Shown here: one piece after another, positions 38,632-46,709 of the stretch
How the letters are laid out: every line of letters starts with the position of its first letter
How positions within the stretch are numbered: the first letter of the stretch is position 1
The notes under the pieces: generated by a model
The model's input: only the letters and a program-made list of their open reading frames with translations
Databases searched by the model: none
What the model was told of the DNA's origin: nothing
Origin: CBDHFF01 sp965262395
GTDB taxonomy: Bacteria; Pseudomonadota; Alphaproteobacteria; Rickettsiales; Anaplasmataceae
DNA: 64,000 bases
Direction of reading: 5' to 3'
NCBI GenBank assembly: GCA_965262395.1
Contig: OZ253531.1
Span: 1,302,001-1,366,000 of the forward strand
Program-made: the position numbers and the translations under genes

Positions 38632-39150
38632 ATGAATACGAGTAAACTCGCAGTGGAAATTAATGAACAATTTGAAAAAGAGTGGGATGAAACAGTAAAA
38701 CCAGCCCTAAAAAAAACCTTATTAAATATAGAAACCAACCCTAGGGCTAAAGATAAAAGCTATGTTTCGTATGGAGAATTTGTAGAAAATATATACTGCA
38801 ACCCAACTCTCATTATAGCAAGCATAAATGATGGGGTCATCAAAAAATTACCCCACAGCGCTGATGAAAAAGAACAAAAAGAAAAATATAGAAGCACAGA
38901 TGTAAAATTTATACACATTACCATGCAGAGTGTATTTATGCCTGCAATATTACTAGAGGATGAACTGCTAACTCCAATGCTGGACAAGCATGAAATAGAA
39001 TATGAATTATTCGAAGATGGTTGCGATATACCGATATCGCAATGGAAAAAGCTAGGAAAAATACTGGAATGCAAAGATGATATGGAAACTATACTAATGG
39101 AAATATTGTATTTTTTGGAAAAAGGCGAACCAACGGATCTAGCGGCTTGA
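38632..39150 (+). CDS. Hypothetical acidic protein
   Basis: I do not recognise this ~172-residue protein. It is soluble, charged and mostly helical, with acidic Asp/Glu clusters near the C-terminus (EDGCDIPISQ, EKGEPTDLAA). A central region has SYVSYGEFVENIYCNPTLII. I chose the ATG at 38632 (MNTSKLAVEINEQFEKEW). Earlier in-frame starts at 38605 (TTG) and 38611 (ATG) would add a short hydrophobic stretch, MVFVVVVM, which could be a weak anchor. It converges on the IMPase-like gene. Confidence 0.65.
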   Translation: MNTSKLAVEINEQFEKEWDETVKPALKKTLLNIETNPRAKDKSYVSYGEFVENIYCNPTLIIASINDGVIKKLPHSADEKEQKEKYRSTDVKFIHITMQSVFMPAILLEDELLTPMLDKHEIEYELFEDGCDIPISQWKKLGKILECKDDMETILMEILYFLEKGEPTDLAA

Positions 39151-39334
39151 GTTACTCATAATAATTACCTTATTTAAATACACGCCAATCTTAATTTCTA
39201 TTAGAATGCAGATATCAGCGTGTCTATTGATAAAGTAGATAACATTATTCTAAATGAAACAATTATATAGCTATACTTTATTCACTAAATATAACGTAAT
39301 ATTATTCACTCTATCTTGTCGCCAATCTGCAATA

Positions 39335-39765
39335 TTACTCAGAGCAGAGAAATCTATATTTTTGTAAATATAGTTACTACAAATAATTATCTCATTCTTC
39401 TATAACATTATCCAGAGCAGAGAAATCTATATTTTTGTAAATATAGTTACTACAAATAATTATTTCATTCTTCTATAACATTATCCAGAGCAGAGAAATC
39501 TATATTTTTGTAAATATAGTTACTACAAACAATTATTTCATTCTTCTATAACATTATCCAGAGCAGAGAAATCTATATTTTTGTAAATATAGTTACTACA
39601 AATAATTATTTCATTCTTCTATAACATTATCCAGAGCAGAGAAATCTATATTTTTGTAAATATAGTTACTACAAACAATTATCTCATTCTTCTATAACAT
39701 TATCCAGAGCAGAGAAATCTATATTTTTGTAAATATAGTTACTACAAATAATTATTTCATTCTTC
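39335..39765. repeat. 73-bp array copying the IMPase-like gene 3' end (6 copies)
   Basis: AGAGCAG recurs at 39341, 39414, 39487, 39560, 39633 and 39706, an exact 73-bp period. The innermost copy encodes the C-terminal ~25 residues of the IMPase-like gene (CSNYIYKNIDFSALDNVIEE). Every unit contains a perfect 8-bp stem CTATATTT/AAATATAG around TTGT. Single-base differences (ATCTC/ATTTC, AATAA/AACAA) are shuffled between copies. Sequence 39151-39334 shows nothing recognisable. Confidence 0.93.
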
Positions 39766-40520
39766 TTATTTGCCTTGCTATAAGAGTATGTTTGACCACT
39801 GAAATTTACTACTTTACCCTTTGCTTCGTACGCAAGAAGCATTGGCCCCAACATAGACCTCATATCTAGGCCCTCACCACTATGAATGAACGCATCTATG
39901 CTGCCAGTAGCAAGACGAATAAAGTTAATCAACGTAGATAGCCCACTAATAACCCTAGCCCCCTTATTAACCAACTCATTAACTACTATTTGTTGCTTTT
40001 CTTGCATTACACCAGCAACTGTTCCTATCAAAGTTCTACGCATATCTGGCAGATTGCTGATTCTTAGATGTTTCGCAGCACCAACCAACTCTTTCGACCA
40101 CGCCCCTCTACCCTTTTGAGCCCAAAAAGTTTCTTTATTGGCAGGCGTGTACATCATGACACTATCTATACTACCATTTATATCAAAATAAGTAATAGAT
40201 ATACAAAATTCACTAATCCCTCGCATGAAACTCTCGATTCCATCTAGCGAACTAATTACAAAATAATCCTTAGTATTATTTTCATGCTCATTCCACAACT
40301 TATTATCAATTATATATTTGGAATCTGGATAATAGTCCTTTAATGAAAAATATATAGACTTGGATATCTTTGTAGAAGTTCTACCTACAAAATCACTTAC
40401 TATTTTATACCAAAGATCGGAATGCTGAAAATTGGAAACCTCAGAAAAGTCCCTCCCTACGTTATCAACAGACTTAAACACAGCATCACTCATGAGCTGA
40501 AACAAAGCAGAATTATCCAT
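39684..40520 (-). CDS. Divergent inositol monophosphatase-like protein
   Basis: The overall fold signature of the IMPase/SuhB family is visible in YFVISSLDGIESFMRGISEF (motif A position), SVMMYTPANKETFWAQKGRG, a segment like the A-G-x-x-x sugar-binding loop (TLIGTVAGV), and the motif B position EGLDMRSMLGPMLLAYEAKG. However, motif A is normally DPLDGTxNF. Here the first Asp is Ser90, Pro is Ser91, Thr is Ile95 and Asn is Ser97. The acidic Glu pair of the third metal site (GEE) also appears lost. Catalysis may be lost or altered. Length 278 is normal. It may instead have a non-enzymatic role, as some SuhB proteins do; that is inference. Confidence 0.75.
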   Translation of the reverse strand: MDNSALFQLMSDAVFKSVDNVGRDFSEVSNFQHSDLWYKIVSDFVGRTSTKISKSIYFSLKDYYPDSKYIIDNKLWNEHENNTKDYFVISSLDGIESFMRGISEFCISITYFDINGSIDSVMMYTPANKETFWAQKGRGAWSKELVGAAKHLRISNLPDMRRTLIGTVAGVMQEKQQIVVNELVNKGARVISGLSTLINFIRLATGSIDAFIHSGEGLDMRSMLGPMLLAYEAKGKVVNFSGQTYSYSKANKKNEIIICSNYIYKNIDFSALDNVIEE

Positions 40521-40595
40521 TATCTTACCCCTGCTTCACAAGCAACCAACCAAACACTAGGTAGAACACACAACTCTGACCTAAAAATTCTACAT

Positions 40596-41168
40596 CTATT
40601 TTTTAGCACGTTCAACATACTCCCCTGTAACAGTATTAACTACAATTTTATCACCAACATTAATAAATGGCGGAACTCCGACATTAATGCCATTAGATAA
40701 TTTTGCTGGCTTATAAGAAGAAGTTATTGTTTGACCCTTCATACTCACTTGCGTGTCTACTACTTCTAATATAACTTTTTCAGGAATTTCAGCCATAACT
40801 GGAATCTCATCATTATACTTTATAACGACATTACCGATGCCCTCAACTAGATAAACGTGCTTATCATCAAAAAGATCTAATGGCACCTCTACTGTTTCAT
40901 AATCTTGATCCAGCAAAGTCACCACATCATCTGATTTATAAGAAAATTGACAAATAACTGAATCTAAAATTCCACGCTCAACATTATCTTTACTATTCAT
41001 TCTATAAGAAAATTTATTGCCCTTTCCCAAGTCTTTCATGTCTCCAGATACATATGCACCACCCTTCCCTGTACGAACATGGTCTCTAGAAAGAACAATA
41101 CACAACTTGCCATCATATTTAAGAACATTTCCAACTTTAATATCATTAGCACCAATAATAACGGACAT
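40596..41168 (-). CDS. efp: Elongation factor P
   Basis: EF-P relieves ribosome stalling at polyproline. The 190-residue protein has three beta domains. The N-terminal domain has GANDIKVGNVLKYDGKLCIV and the tip loop VRTGKGGAYV with Lys35 at the position that is modified in family members. The OB domains include FSYRMNSKDNVERGILD, MAEIPEKVILEVVDT and a C-terminal VPPFINVGDKIVVNTVTGEY with the EF-P signature. Several proteins in this window contain Pro-rich runs. The modification enzyme EpmA/EpmB or equivalent is not in the window. Confidence 0.97.
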   Translation of the reverse strand: MSVIIGANDIKVGNVLKYDGKLCIVLSRDHVRTGKGGAYVSGDMKDLGKGNKFSYRMNSKDNVERGILDSVICQFSYKSDDVVTLLDQDYETVEVPLDLFDDKHVYLVEGIGNVVIKYNDEIPVMAEIPEKVILEVVDTQVSMKGQTITSSYKPAKLSNGINVGVPPFINVGDKIVVNTVTGEYVERAKK

Positions 41169-41649
41169 ACCTATCCTTACCCCAAATTATCTGTACACTC
41201 CTACCACAAAACAACGCCAATTGTCAAATACAATAAACTTATTCCAAAGAAATCAATTATGAATTAACCATTGATAGCACTTCTGCAATATTTTAAAACA
41301 CATTGGCCACATACTTTAAATCAGACACACGCCTCATATCACAGCGAGGCTAAACTACCCACTAACTTACACACATACACGCATCACATTACGCAGCTGA
41401 CATACTTTTCGAATCAGACCACACGCCTTACATCTATGCAGTTTCATACTATGAGTGACTACCACATCAGCCCGAAAAATTATTAGTTAACACATATTTA
41501 TAGGGATTAAGCTAGCTGTTAAATTACTATGTTCAGGCCAGAGATTTATCCTGACCTGAATTAGTTACTGTAACACCTGAGTTAATCTAAGTTAATTCCT
41601 TACTAACAATTACTGCTTGCGCCAAATCCTTTCCTTATCCGTCGTAGGA
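41169..41649. other. Intergenic gap with no recognised gene
   Basis: This 481-bp stretch lies upstream of efp. Short open frames are present, but they lack ribosome-binding sites and recognisable composition. The segment near 41560-41580 (CCTGAATTAGTTACTGTAAC) resembles a stretch inside the next gene (CCTGAAATAGATACTGTAAC near 41731), possibly an old, diverged copy of that gene's 3' part. Confidence 0.4.
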
Positions 41650-42009
41650 TTAATTGGCAATACCATTTGAGTTAGATAGTTGATCACTTAGCTTATTTTG
41701 GCATACCTGTATTAGCGGCTGTTCTTTGTCACCTGAAATAGATACTGTAACACTAGTACTTTGGCCGCCGTCTGAACCAATTCTGTGTTCTTCGTCACCT
41801 GAACAACCTCCGCCTCTAGTATATAAATTCTCTTCTAAGCCGCTACTGCTTAGAAGAGAATAATAATGAGGATGCTTATAAAAACAGCGAACTGCTACCC
41901 CTATTAGAACACTTACAGCAACTAGAACCGCAGCAAATATAGCCGCACCTTCGGCAATATAATTTTCTGACATCTCGGCCCCATCAATAACACCACTACC
42001 ATCTGCCAT
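41650..42009 (-). CDS. Small single-helix membrane protein
   Basis: I do not recognise a family. A GGAGGA ribosome-binding site at ~42014-42019 sits at ideal spacing before the ATG at 42009 and sets the start at MADGSGVIDGAEMSEN; the frame extends 38 codons upstream without support. The 119-residue protein has one strong membrane helix at about residues 17-36 (EGAAIFAAVLVAVSVLIGVA), then RCFYKHPHYY. A polar tail has a Gly/Cys/Asp stretch (GGGCSGDEEHRIGSDGG). It heads a run of three similar small membrane-protein genes on the - strand. Confidence 0.65.
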   Translation of the reverse strand: MADGSGVIDGAEMSENYIAEGAAIFAAVLVAVSVLIGVAVRCFYKHPHYYSLLSSSGLEENLYTRGGGCSGDEEHRIGSDGGQSTSVTVSISGDKEQPLIQVCQNKLSDQLSNSNGIAN

Positions 42010-42319
42010 AAATCCTCCTATTAAAGTTAATTCCAAGCTCATTGGACTCCAATTATAGATGATATTCCATAAGTTATAATAACATCGCAAAGAAATTGAC
42101 CTGTGCAATTCAGGATTAGGCAAGTAACTTAACTATGAATGATATAGGTGTGGAATGTTCTTACATATTAATAGTTGCTTATAAATGCTAGCTGCTCTCT
42201 TTTTAATACTACTTGAATAGCCACAAATCTATCCAGTATTTATATTAGATACTAATATGATAGGCAATCAACTTATTGGATGAAGGCAAATCATAATTCA
42301 AGTTCATTATTAACCAGTT

Positions 42320-42830
42320 TAGAGGACAATGGCATGGCTGCGGACAACGTATTGGCATTCACCGCAAGAGCATCCTCAAACCAATCAGACACTTAAGGGG
42401 ACAATGGCATGGCTGCGGACAACGTATTGGCATTCACCGCAAGAGCATCCTCAAACCAATCAGACACTTAAGGGGGACAATGGCATGGCTGCGGACAACG
42501 TATTGGTATTCACCGCAAGAGCATCCTCAAACCAATCAGACACTTAAGGGGGACAATGGCATGGCTGCGGACAACGTATTGGCATTCACCGCAAGAGCAT
42601 CCTCAAACCAATCAGACACTTAAAAGGGGGACCGATGGCATGGCTGCGGACAACGTACTGGAATTCACCGCAAGAGCATCCTCAAACCAATCAGACACTT
42701 AAATAGGGCAATGGCATGGCTGCGGGCAACGTATTGGCATTCACCGCAAGAGCATCCTCAAACCAATCAGACACTTAAGGGGGACAATGGCATGGCTGCG
42801 GACAACGTATTGGCATTCATCGCAAGATCA
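42320..42830. repeat. 75-79-bp array copying a small membrane gene's 3' end (7 copies)
   Basis: GGCATGGCTGCGG recurs at 42331, 42406, 42482, 42558, 42637, 42713 and 42789. The spacing is 75-79 bp because of a variable G run (AAGGGGA, AAGGGGGA, AAAAGGGGGACC). The last copy is coding for the 42767-43213 gene (AMNANTLSAAMPLSP). The others lie beyond its TGA. Copies contain TGCGG and CCGCA as a distant inverted pair. Sequence 42010-42320 shows nothing recognisable. Confidence 0.92.
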
Positions 42831-43213
42831 TTATCCAAGGGCTCTGAAGTAAGCAAAGACTCATCATCATCCACCTCAGGCTCACTTTTAGAGGTAGTAA
42901 GCCGCTTATTTACCGGTTCTGCAGAGCCCCCTTCAGTAGCAGTTAAGACTTTTTCTGCAACAACAACTTGACTAGATAACCGACAAAGATACTCAGCAAA
43001 AGCAACAAGACCCGGATGACGCTCCACAAAACTTTTATAGCGTTCCGAGTTAGTAATCCTATTTACCACATGTTTCATTTTGGATTTTAATTTAAAGTGC
43101 TCTATTGTAATCGCTATTAGAACCGCAGTTCCCATTACAGCTAGAATAACAGGTTCACTGTAGAGCATCATTGTAAGCACAGGATCATCTTTAGTCGCAA
43201 TATTTGTCGGCAC
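42767..43213 (-). CDS. Small single-helix membrane protein with acidic tail
   Basis: I do not recognise a family. GGGAGG lies six bases before a GTG at 43213, which I take as the start (VPTNIATKDDPVLTMM); the frame extends 12 codons further. The 148-residue protein has one helix, about residues 21-37 (VILAVMGTAVLIAITI), followed by a basic stretch (EHFKLKSKMKHVVNR). A tail rich in Ser, Glu and Asp follows (KSEPEVDDDESLLTSEPLDN). The layout matches its neighbours at 41650 and 43314. The last ~23 codons are reiterated downstream. Confidence 0.65.
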   Translation of the reverse strand: MPTNIATKDDPVLTMMLYSEPVILAVMGTAVLIAITIEHFKLKSKMKHVVNRITNSERYKSFVERHPGLVAFAEYLCRLSSQVVVAEKVLTATEGGSAEPVNKRLTTSKSEPEVDDDESLLTSEPLDNDLAMNANTLSAAMPLSPLSV

Positions 43214-43313
43214 CTTAAACCTCCCTATAAAGACATTAAAGTAACACACTATAATTCATGTTATAACCACATAAACTTACTTTTATCACCTAAAACCATA
43301 CATGAAAGATTCA

Positions 43314-43808
43314 TTAGCAAGGCCCCAGATCCAGATACTCTTCGCAACTCTCTCCCAATATATCTTCTGTTTTGCCCTTATCTGCCTCCCTGGACAACTC
43401 TTGTTCTTCAATACTACGCACACCTGCATCTGATAATTGCTCTGAGGGATTCGTTTTATTATGACACACATAATTATAAATAAAATCCGCCGTTACCATA
43501 GCTGTCATCACAGCAGAAAGCATAAGTACAGCAGAATAATGACGAGATGTTGACAATTCACCGAGAGTTTCTCCCTCCCTAGGCCAAGTATTCATAAGCT
43601 CGGTAGAATTAAGAGAATCTCGATATGTATTTACTATCGCGATAAACACAGCTGAGCGCACTGAGTGCAATGCGTGCACTGCTGACATAGCAGTACCCCC
43701 TACAGCAATAACTAGGGCCGCTGTAAGTAGAAGGGCATAGTTCTTAGTTTTATGTCTTGCACTCGAGTTACCCTCAACAATTTGCCTTCTTCCTTGATCT
43801 CCATCCAT
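43314..43808 (-). CDS. Small two-helix membrane protein
   Basis: I do not recognise a family. The 164-residue protein has a basic polar N-terminus (MDGDQGRRQIVEGNSSARHK), a helix at about residues 24-48 (ALLLTAALVIAVGGTAMSAV), a ~40-residue loop, and a second helix near 92-110 (SAVLMLSAVMTAMVTADFIY). An acidic tail with SIEEQELSREADKGKTED ends the protein. Both termini are predicted on the same side. It is the first gene of the - strand run of small membrane proteins. The ATG at 43808 has only a weak ribosome-binding site. Confidence 0.65.
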   Translation of the reverse strand: MDGDQGRRQIVEGNSSARHKTKNYALLLTAALVIAVGGTAMSAVHALHSVRSAVFIAIVNTYRDSLNSTELMNTWPREGETLGELSTSRHYSAVLMLSAVMTAMVTADFIYNYVCHNKTNPSEQLSDAGVRSIEEQELSREADKGKTEDILGESCEEYLDLGPC

Positions 43809-43893
43809 AACTAAATCTCATAATAATTAATTATATTAATAATATTACAACATAGATTCAGTAGCAAGACATAAATTATAAAATAATTAATAC

Positions 43894-44703
43894 TTAAGCT
43901 ACAATCTTTCTGGCAATGAATGTATTGACTTCAATAGTAGCCACAGCGCAACCCTCACAAGAATGATGCTGCAAATATATCTCTCTAAGTTTTTCTGGAA
44001 ATTCCTTCCCAAGGAATCCTTTATTAGATTCCATTAAAATATTAGTTTCACCCATATTACGTAGGTCATACAATAATCTTAAAGGATCTTGATAATTAAT
44101 CGTAATATCATCAGTTTCTACTACCACGTTCTTAAATCTTGTTCTTTGCAATAATTTTCCTACATCTTTTATAGGAATAAATGGAGATACTCTGGGTGAA
44201 AAAGGCTTACCCTTACTAAATTCCGTTTCCACCAAAGCATGACGTAATTCCTCAAGAGTCTTGGGCCCAAAAACATTCCCAATAATTGTTCCATCATCTT
44301 TTAATATATCAAACATCTGCACAAAACATCCTGGCAAATCATTAATCCAATGCAAGCTACCAATTGCGATAATTACATCAAAAGAAGATTCGGCAAATGG
44401 CAATAATTCCTCATCAGCCACTACGTCACCTGCAGCCAATTTAATTAAAGCAAGTGATAAATCCATCTGAGTTAAAAGAAATTTTTCTCCATAATGTTCC
44501 TTTATATACTGAAGAACATATCCGCCCTGACAACCCACTATTAATATACTACTGCCTTCTTTAATTAATTCTAAATTGCTTCCCAAAACTCTTTCTATAA
44601 TATCTGGCACTAGAAAATCAATTTTGTCTCCACAAAAATTCTTCACTGCCCTAGCCTTCTTAATGCGCAACAGCTCTCTATCAAATATAATTGGATGCAT
44701 CAC
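43894..44703 (-). CDS. NDUFAF5-like SAM-dependent methyltransferase-fold protein
   Basis: The sequence resembles mitochondrial NDUFAF5 and its alphaproteobacterial homologues (BioC-like fold). Matching elements are the start IIFDRELLRIKKARA, DFLVPDIIERVL, LPFAESSFDVIIAIGSLHWI followed by NDLPGCF, FGPKTLEELRHALVETE, FSPRVSPFIPIKDVGKLLQR and VETDDITINYQDPLRLLYDL with MGETN. In mitochondria NDUFAF5 hydroxylates an Arg of complex I subunit NDUFS7; a similar role here is inference. The SAM motif I is altered to ILIVGCQGGYVLQY. Length 269 is normal. It precedes the small membrane-protein genes on the - strand. Confidence 0.82.
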   Translation of the reverse strand: MMHPIIFDRELLRIKKARAVKNFCGDKIDFLVPDIIERVLGSNLELIKEGSSILIVGCQGGYVLQYIKEHYGEKFLLTQMDLSLALIKLAAGDVVADEELLPFAESSFDVIIAIGSLHWINDLPGCFVQMFDILKDDGTIIGNVFGPKTLEELRHALVETEFSKGKPFSPRVSPFIPIKDVGKLLQRTRFKNVVVETDDITINYQDPLRLLYDLRNMGETNILMESNKGFLGKEFPEKLREIYLQHHSCEGCAVATIEVNTFIARKIVA

Positions 44704-44953
44704 AGAATTACTAAATTAAGGTATATAAAAATGTTATAATCATAGATCTATGAGTTAGCAACTAATCATTGCAGATCAATTACAATAGGTTAATTATAAA
44801 TTACCTATCTACTAACAAGTACTTAACGGTGACATATCCAGTGCAAGATTGTAAAGGTTATATAAATATATTATAGTTATAATGTAATAGTTGCCTATTG
44901 AATCCAAAGGCATCATTATTTACAAACAATGAGGTAATTAAGGTAATTTTAAT

Positions 44954-46114
44954 ATGAGCAATAAATTTAATTTTTTAAAAAGCCCCTATCTAATACTTGT
45001 AGTAGTACTTGCAGTTGTTGCCATATTTATTGCAATTATAGTGATATTAATACAACAATCTCATTCAAAAAGACGTGAATTGGAAAAGAAGATACATACA
45101 CAGGAGCATACATTGGGTTCTGAGGCTTCCAAACATAGCACAAATGCGTCCCAGCTAACTTCCCTGAAAAAATCAATAGAAGATAATAATAATATAACGG
45201 CCAAACATAATACTGAAGTACGTGGTGCGATTACTGAGTGTATGAAATTATACGCAATTAATAAAGAATTTGTAAAAAAAATGCTTAAATTTATAGGAAT
45301 AGAAGAAAACCTAGAGACCCCAGATGATATAAAGAGTGCTTTATGCAATTTTCTTAATGGAAGCAATAATAGTCATGATGCATATACTTTCTCGAATCTG
45401 TGCGCATTCCTGAATGACAGGATCGATACTATAGTTCAAGATACCAACATATCTCCTCTCGGAACTATGATGGGATTTTTTCTTAATAAGGAAGATAGCA
45501 CAGATAAGACTCTGTATTTTAACCAAGACTACCTGAATCACGAGGAATTAATGTGCATTATACAGCCCTTATTGGAGCTCAAAAAAATGACATCTATGAT
45601 GGGCAACATAGTACAGAGCAAATTACCCGATACAATATCACAGGCCGTACGTGCATTAGTAACGAAAGAAGGGACTGAAGATATAGATAAAAGTTTATAT
45701 GAAAAGCATCATTCATCTGACGAGCAAAGGAAAAACATGACCAAAGAACAGCAGAAGCATTGCTACCTAGATGGATTAATTACTGTAATCCAAGCTCTGG
45801 AGATTGAGCATGAGCAGAATAAGGATAGAATGTTTGCTGTGCCAGAGAAGCCTAAAACAGGAACAGAACAAGAAAGAAGCTCTGAGTCAGAAAAACCTAA
45901 AACGAAGAAAGAAGGGACTAAGAAAACACCAGAAGACTCTCCTCCGCCTCCGCAGACTGACCATTCATCTAGCCCTGATAAGCCTGATTCCTTACCTAAA
46001 ACTAAAAAAGAACCAGATCAAGATTCTCCCCCAACCGCACTTAAAAAAAGCGGCAAAGATGCATTAACAACAGACGTAGCTGAAGAACAAGCTACTACCA
46101 GCAAACTTCCCTAA
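44954..46114 (+). CDS. Hypothetical signal-anchored protein with Lys/Pro-rich tail
   Basis: I do not recognise a family. Residues ~12-34 form one strong membrane helix (LILVVVLAVVAIFIAIIVIL), followed by a helical, Lys/Glu-rich segment. The ~230-residue central part is soluble and helical (SIEDNNNITAKHNTEVRG, KKMTSMMGNIVQSKLPD). The last ~90 residues are Lys, Pro, Glu and Ser rich (KPKTKKEGTKKTPEDSPPPP). It is probably a type II-oriented inner-membrane protein with a disordered tail. Part of the tail is repeated beyond the stop. Confidence 0.65.
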   Translation: MSNKFNFLKSPYLILVVVLAVVAIFIAIIVILIQQSHSKRRELEKKIHTQEHTLGSEASKHSTNASQLTSLKKSIEDNNNITAKHNTEVRGAITECMKLYAINKEFVKKMLKFIGIEENLETPDDIKSALCNFLNGSNNSHDAYTFSNLCAFLNDRIDTIVQDTNISPLGTMMGFFLNKEDSTDKTLYFNQDYLNHEELMCIIQPLLELKKMTSMMGNIVQSKLPDTISQAVRALVTKEGTEDIDKSLYEKHHSSDEQRKNMTKEQQKHCYLDGLITVIQALEIEHEQNKDRMFAVPEKPKTGTEQERSSESEKPKTKKEGTKKTPEDSPPPPQTDHSSSPDKPDSLPKTKKEPDQDSPPTALKKSGKDALTTDVAEEQATTSKLP

Positions 46115-46280
46115 AGGAAGCGACAAAGATGCATTAACAACAGACCTAAATGAAGAACAAGCCCCTTCTACCCTCAACCGCACTTAACCGAAAGCGACAA
46201 GATGCATTAACAACAGACGTAGCTGAAGAACAAGCTACTACCCTCAACCGCACTTAACCGAAAGCGACAAAGATGCATTA
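46050..46280. repeat. 70-73-bp array at the 3' end of the 44954-46114 gene (4 copies)
   Basis: GCATTAACAA-type sequence recurs at 46061, 46131, 46204 and 46274. The first copy is coding (GKDALTTDVAEEQATTSKLP). The later copies lie beyond the TAA and diverge by small indels (GCGACAAAGATG against GCGACAAGATG). They still preserve pieces such as GACGTAGCTGAAGAACAAGC. Sequence 46280-46520 shows nothing else. Confidence 0.85.
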
Positions 46281-46521
46281 ATACTGGATGCATTCCAAAA
46301 AAAAAGGCAAAACAACTCCCCATTCTTAAAAAAACAAGAAGAAGGACAAACCATCCTGATACTGCCCATATTTAATAAAAAACTAAATCAAATTTAATTA
46401 TACAAATAGTTGTATTGTAAATATACACCAAAAGCAGTGAACATATTTAGGGCGACATAAGCCATACGACACCAAACAAAACTATCTTAGTTCTGATTTT
46501 TATTATTCACTACTAAGCTAC

Positions 46522-46709
46522 CTGAAATGTCAGCTCATTTTTTTCTAATAATTAAACCACCAGATTAATAATCCTGTTAGGCACAAAAATTACCTTCCTA
46601 ATTGACTTAATATCTGAAATGTCAGCTCATTTTTTCTAATAATTAAACCACCAGATTAATAATCCTGTTAGGCACAAAAATTACCTTCCTGATTGACTTA
46701 ATATCTGAG
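46522..46709. repeat. 91-bp duplication of the leuS 3' end
   Basis: ATTAAACCACCAG occurs at 46551 and 46642, a 91-bp period. The right copy is the coding 3' end of leuS (VIFVPNRIINLVV and stop at 46643). The left copy lies beyond the stop and differs in T-run length and a few bases. Confidence 0.9.

Noticed and set aside
42329..42971. Several short + strand open frames starting MAWLRTTYW or MAWLRATYW
   Set aside because: They are antisense readings of the repeated 3' end of the 42767-43213 gene.
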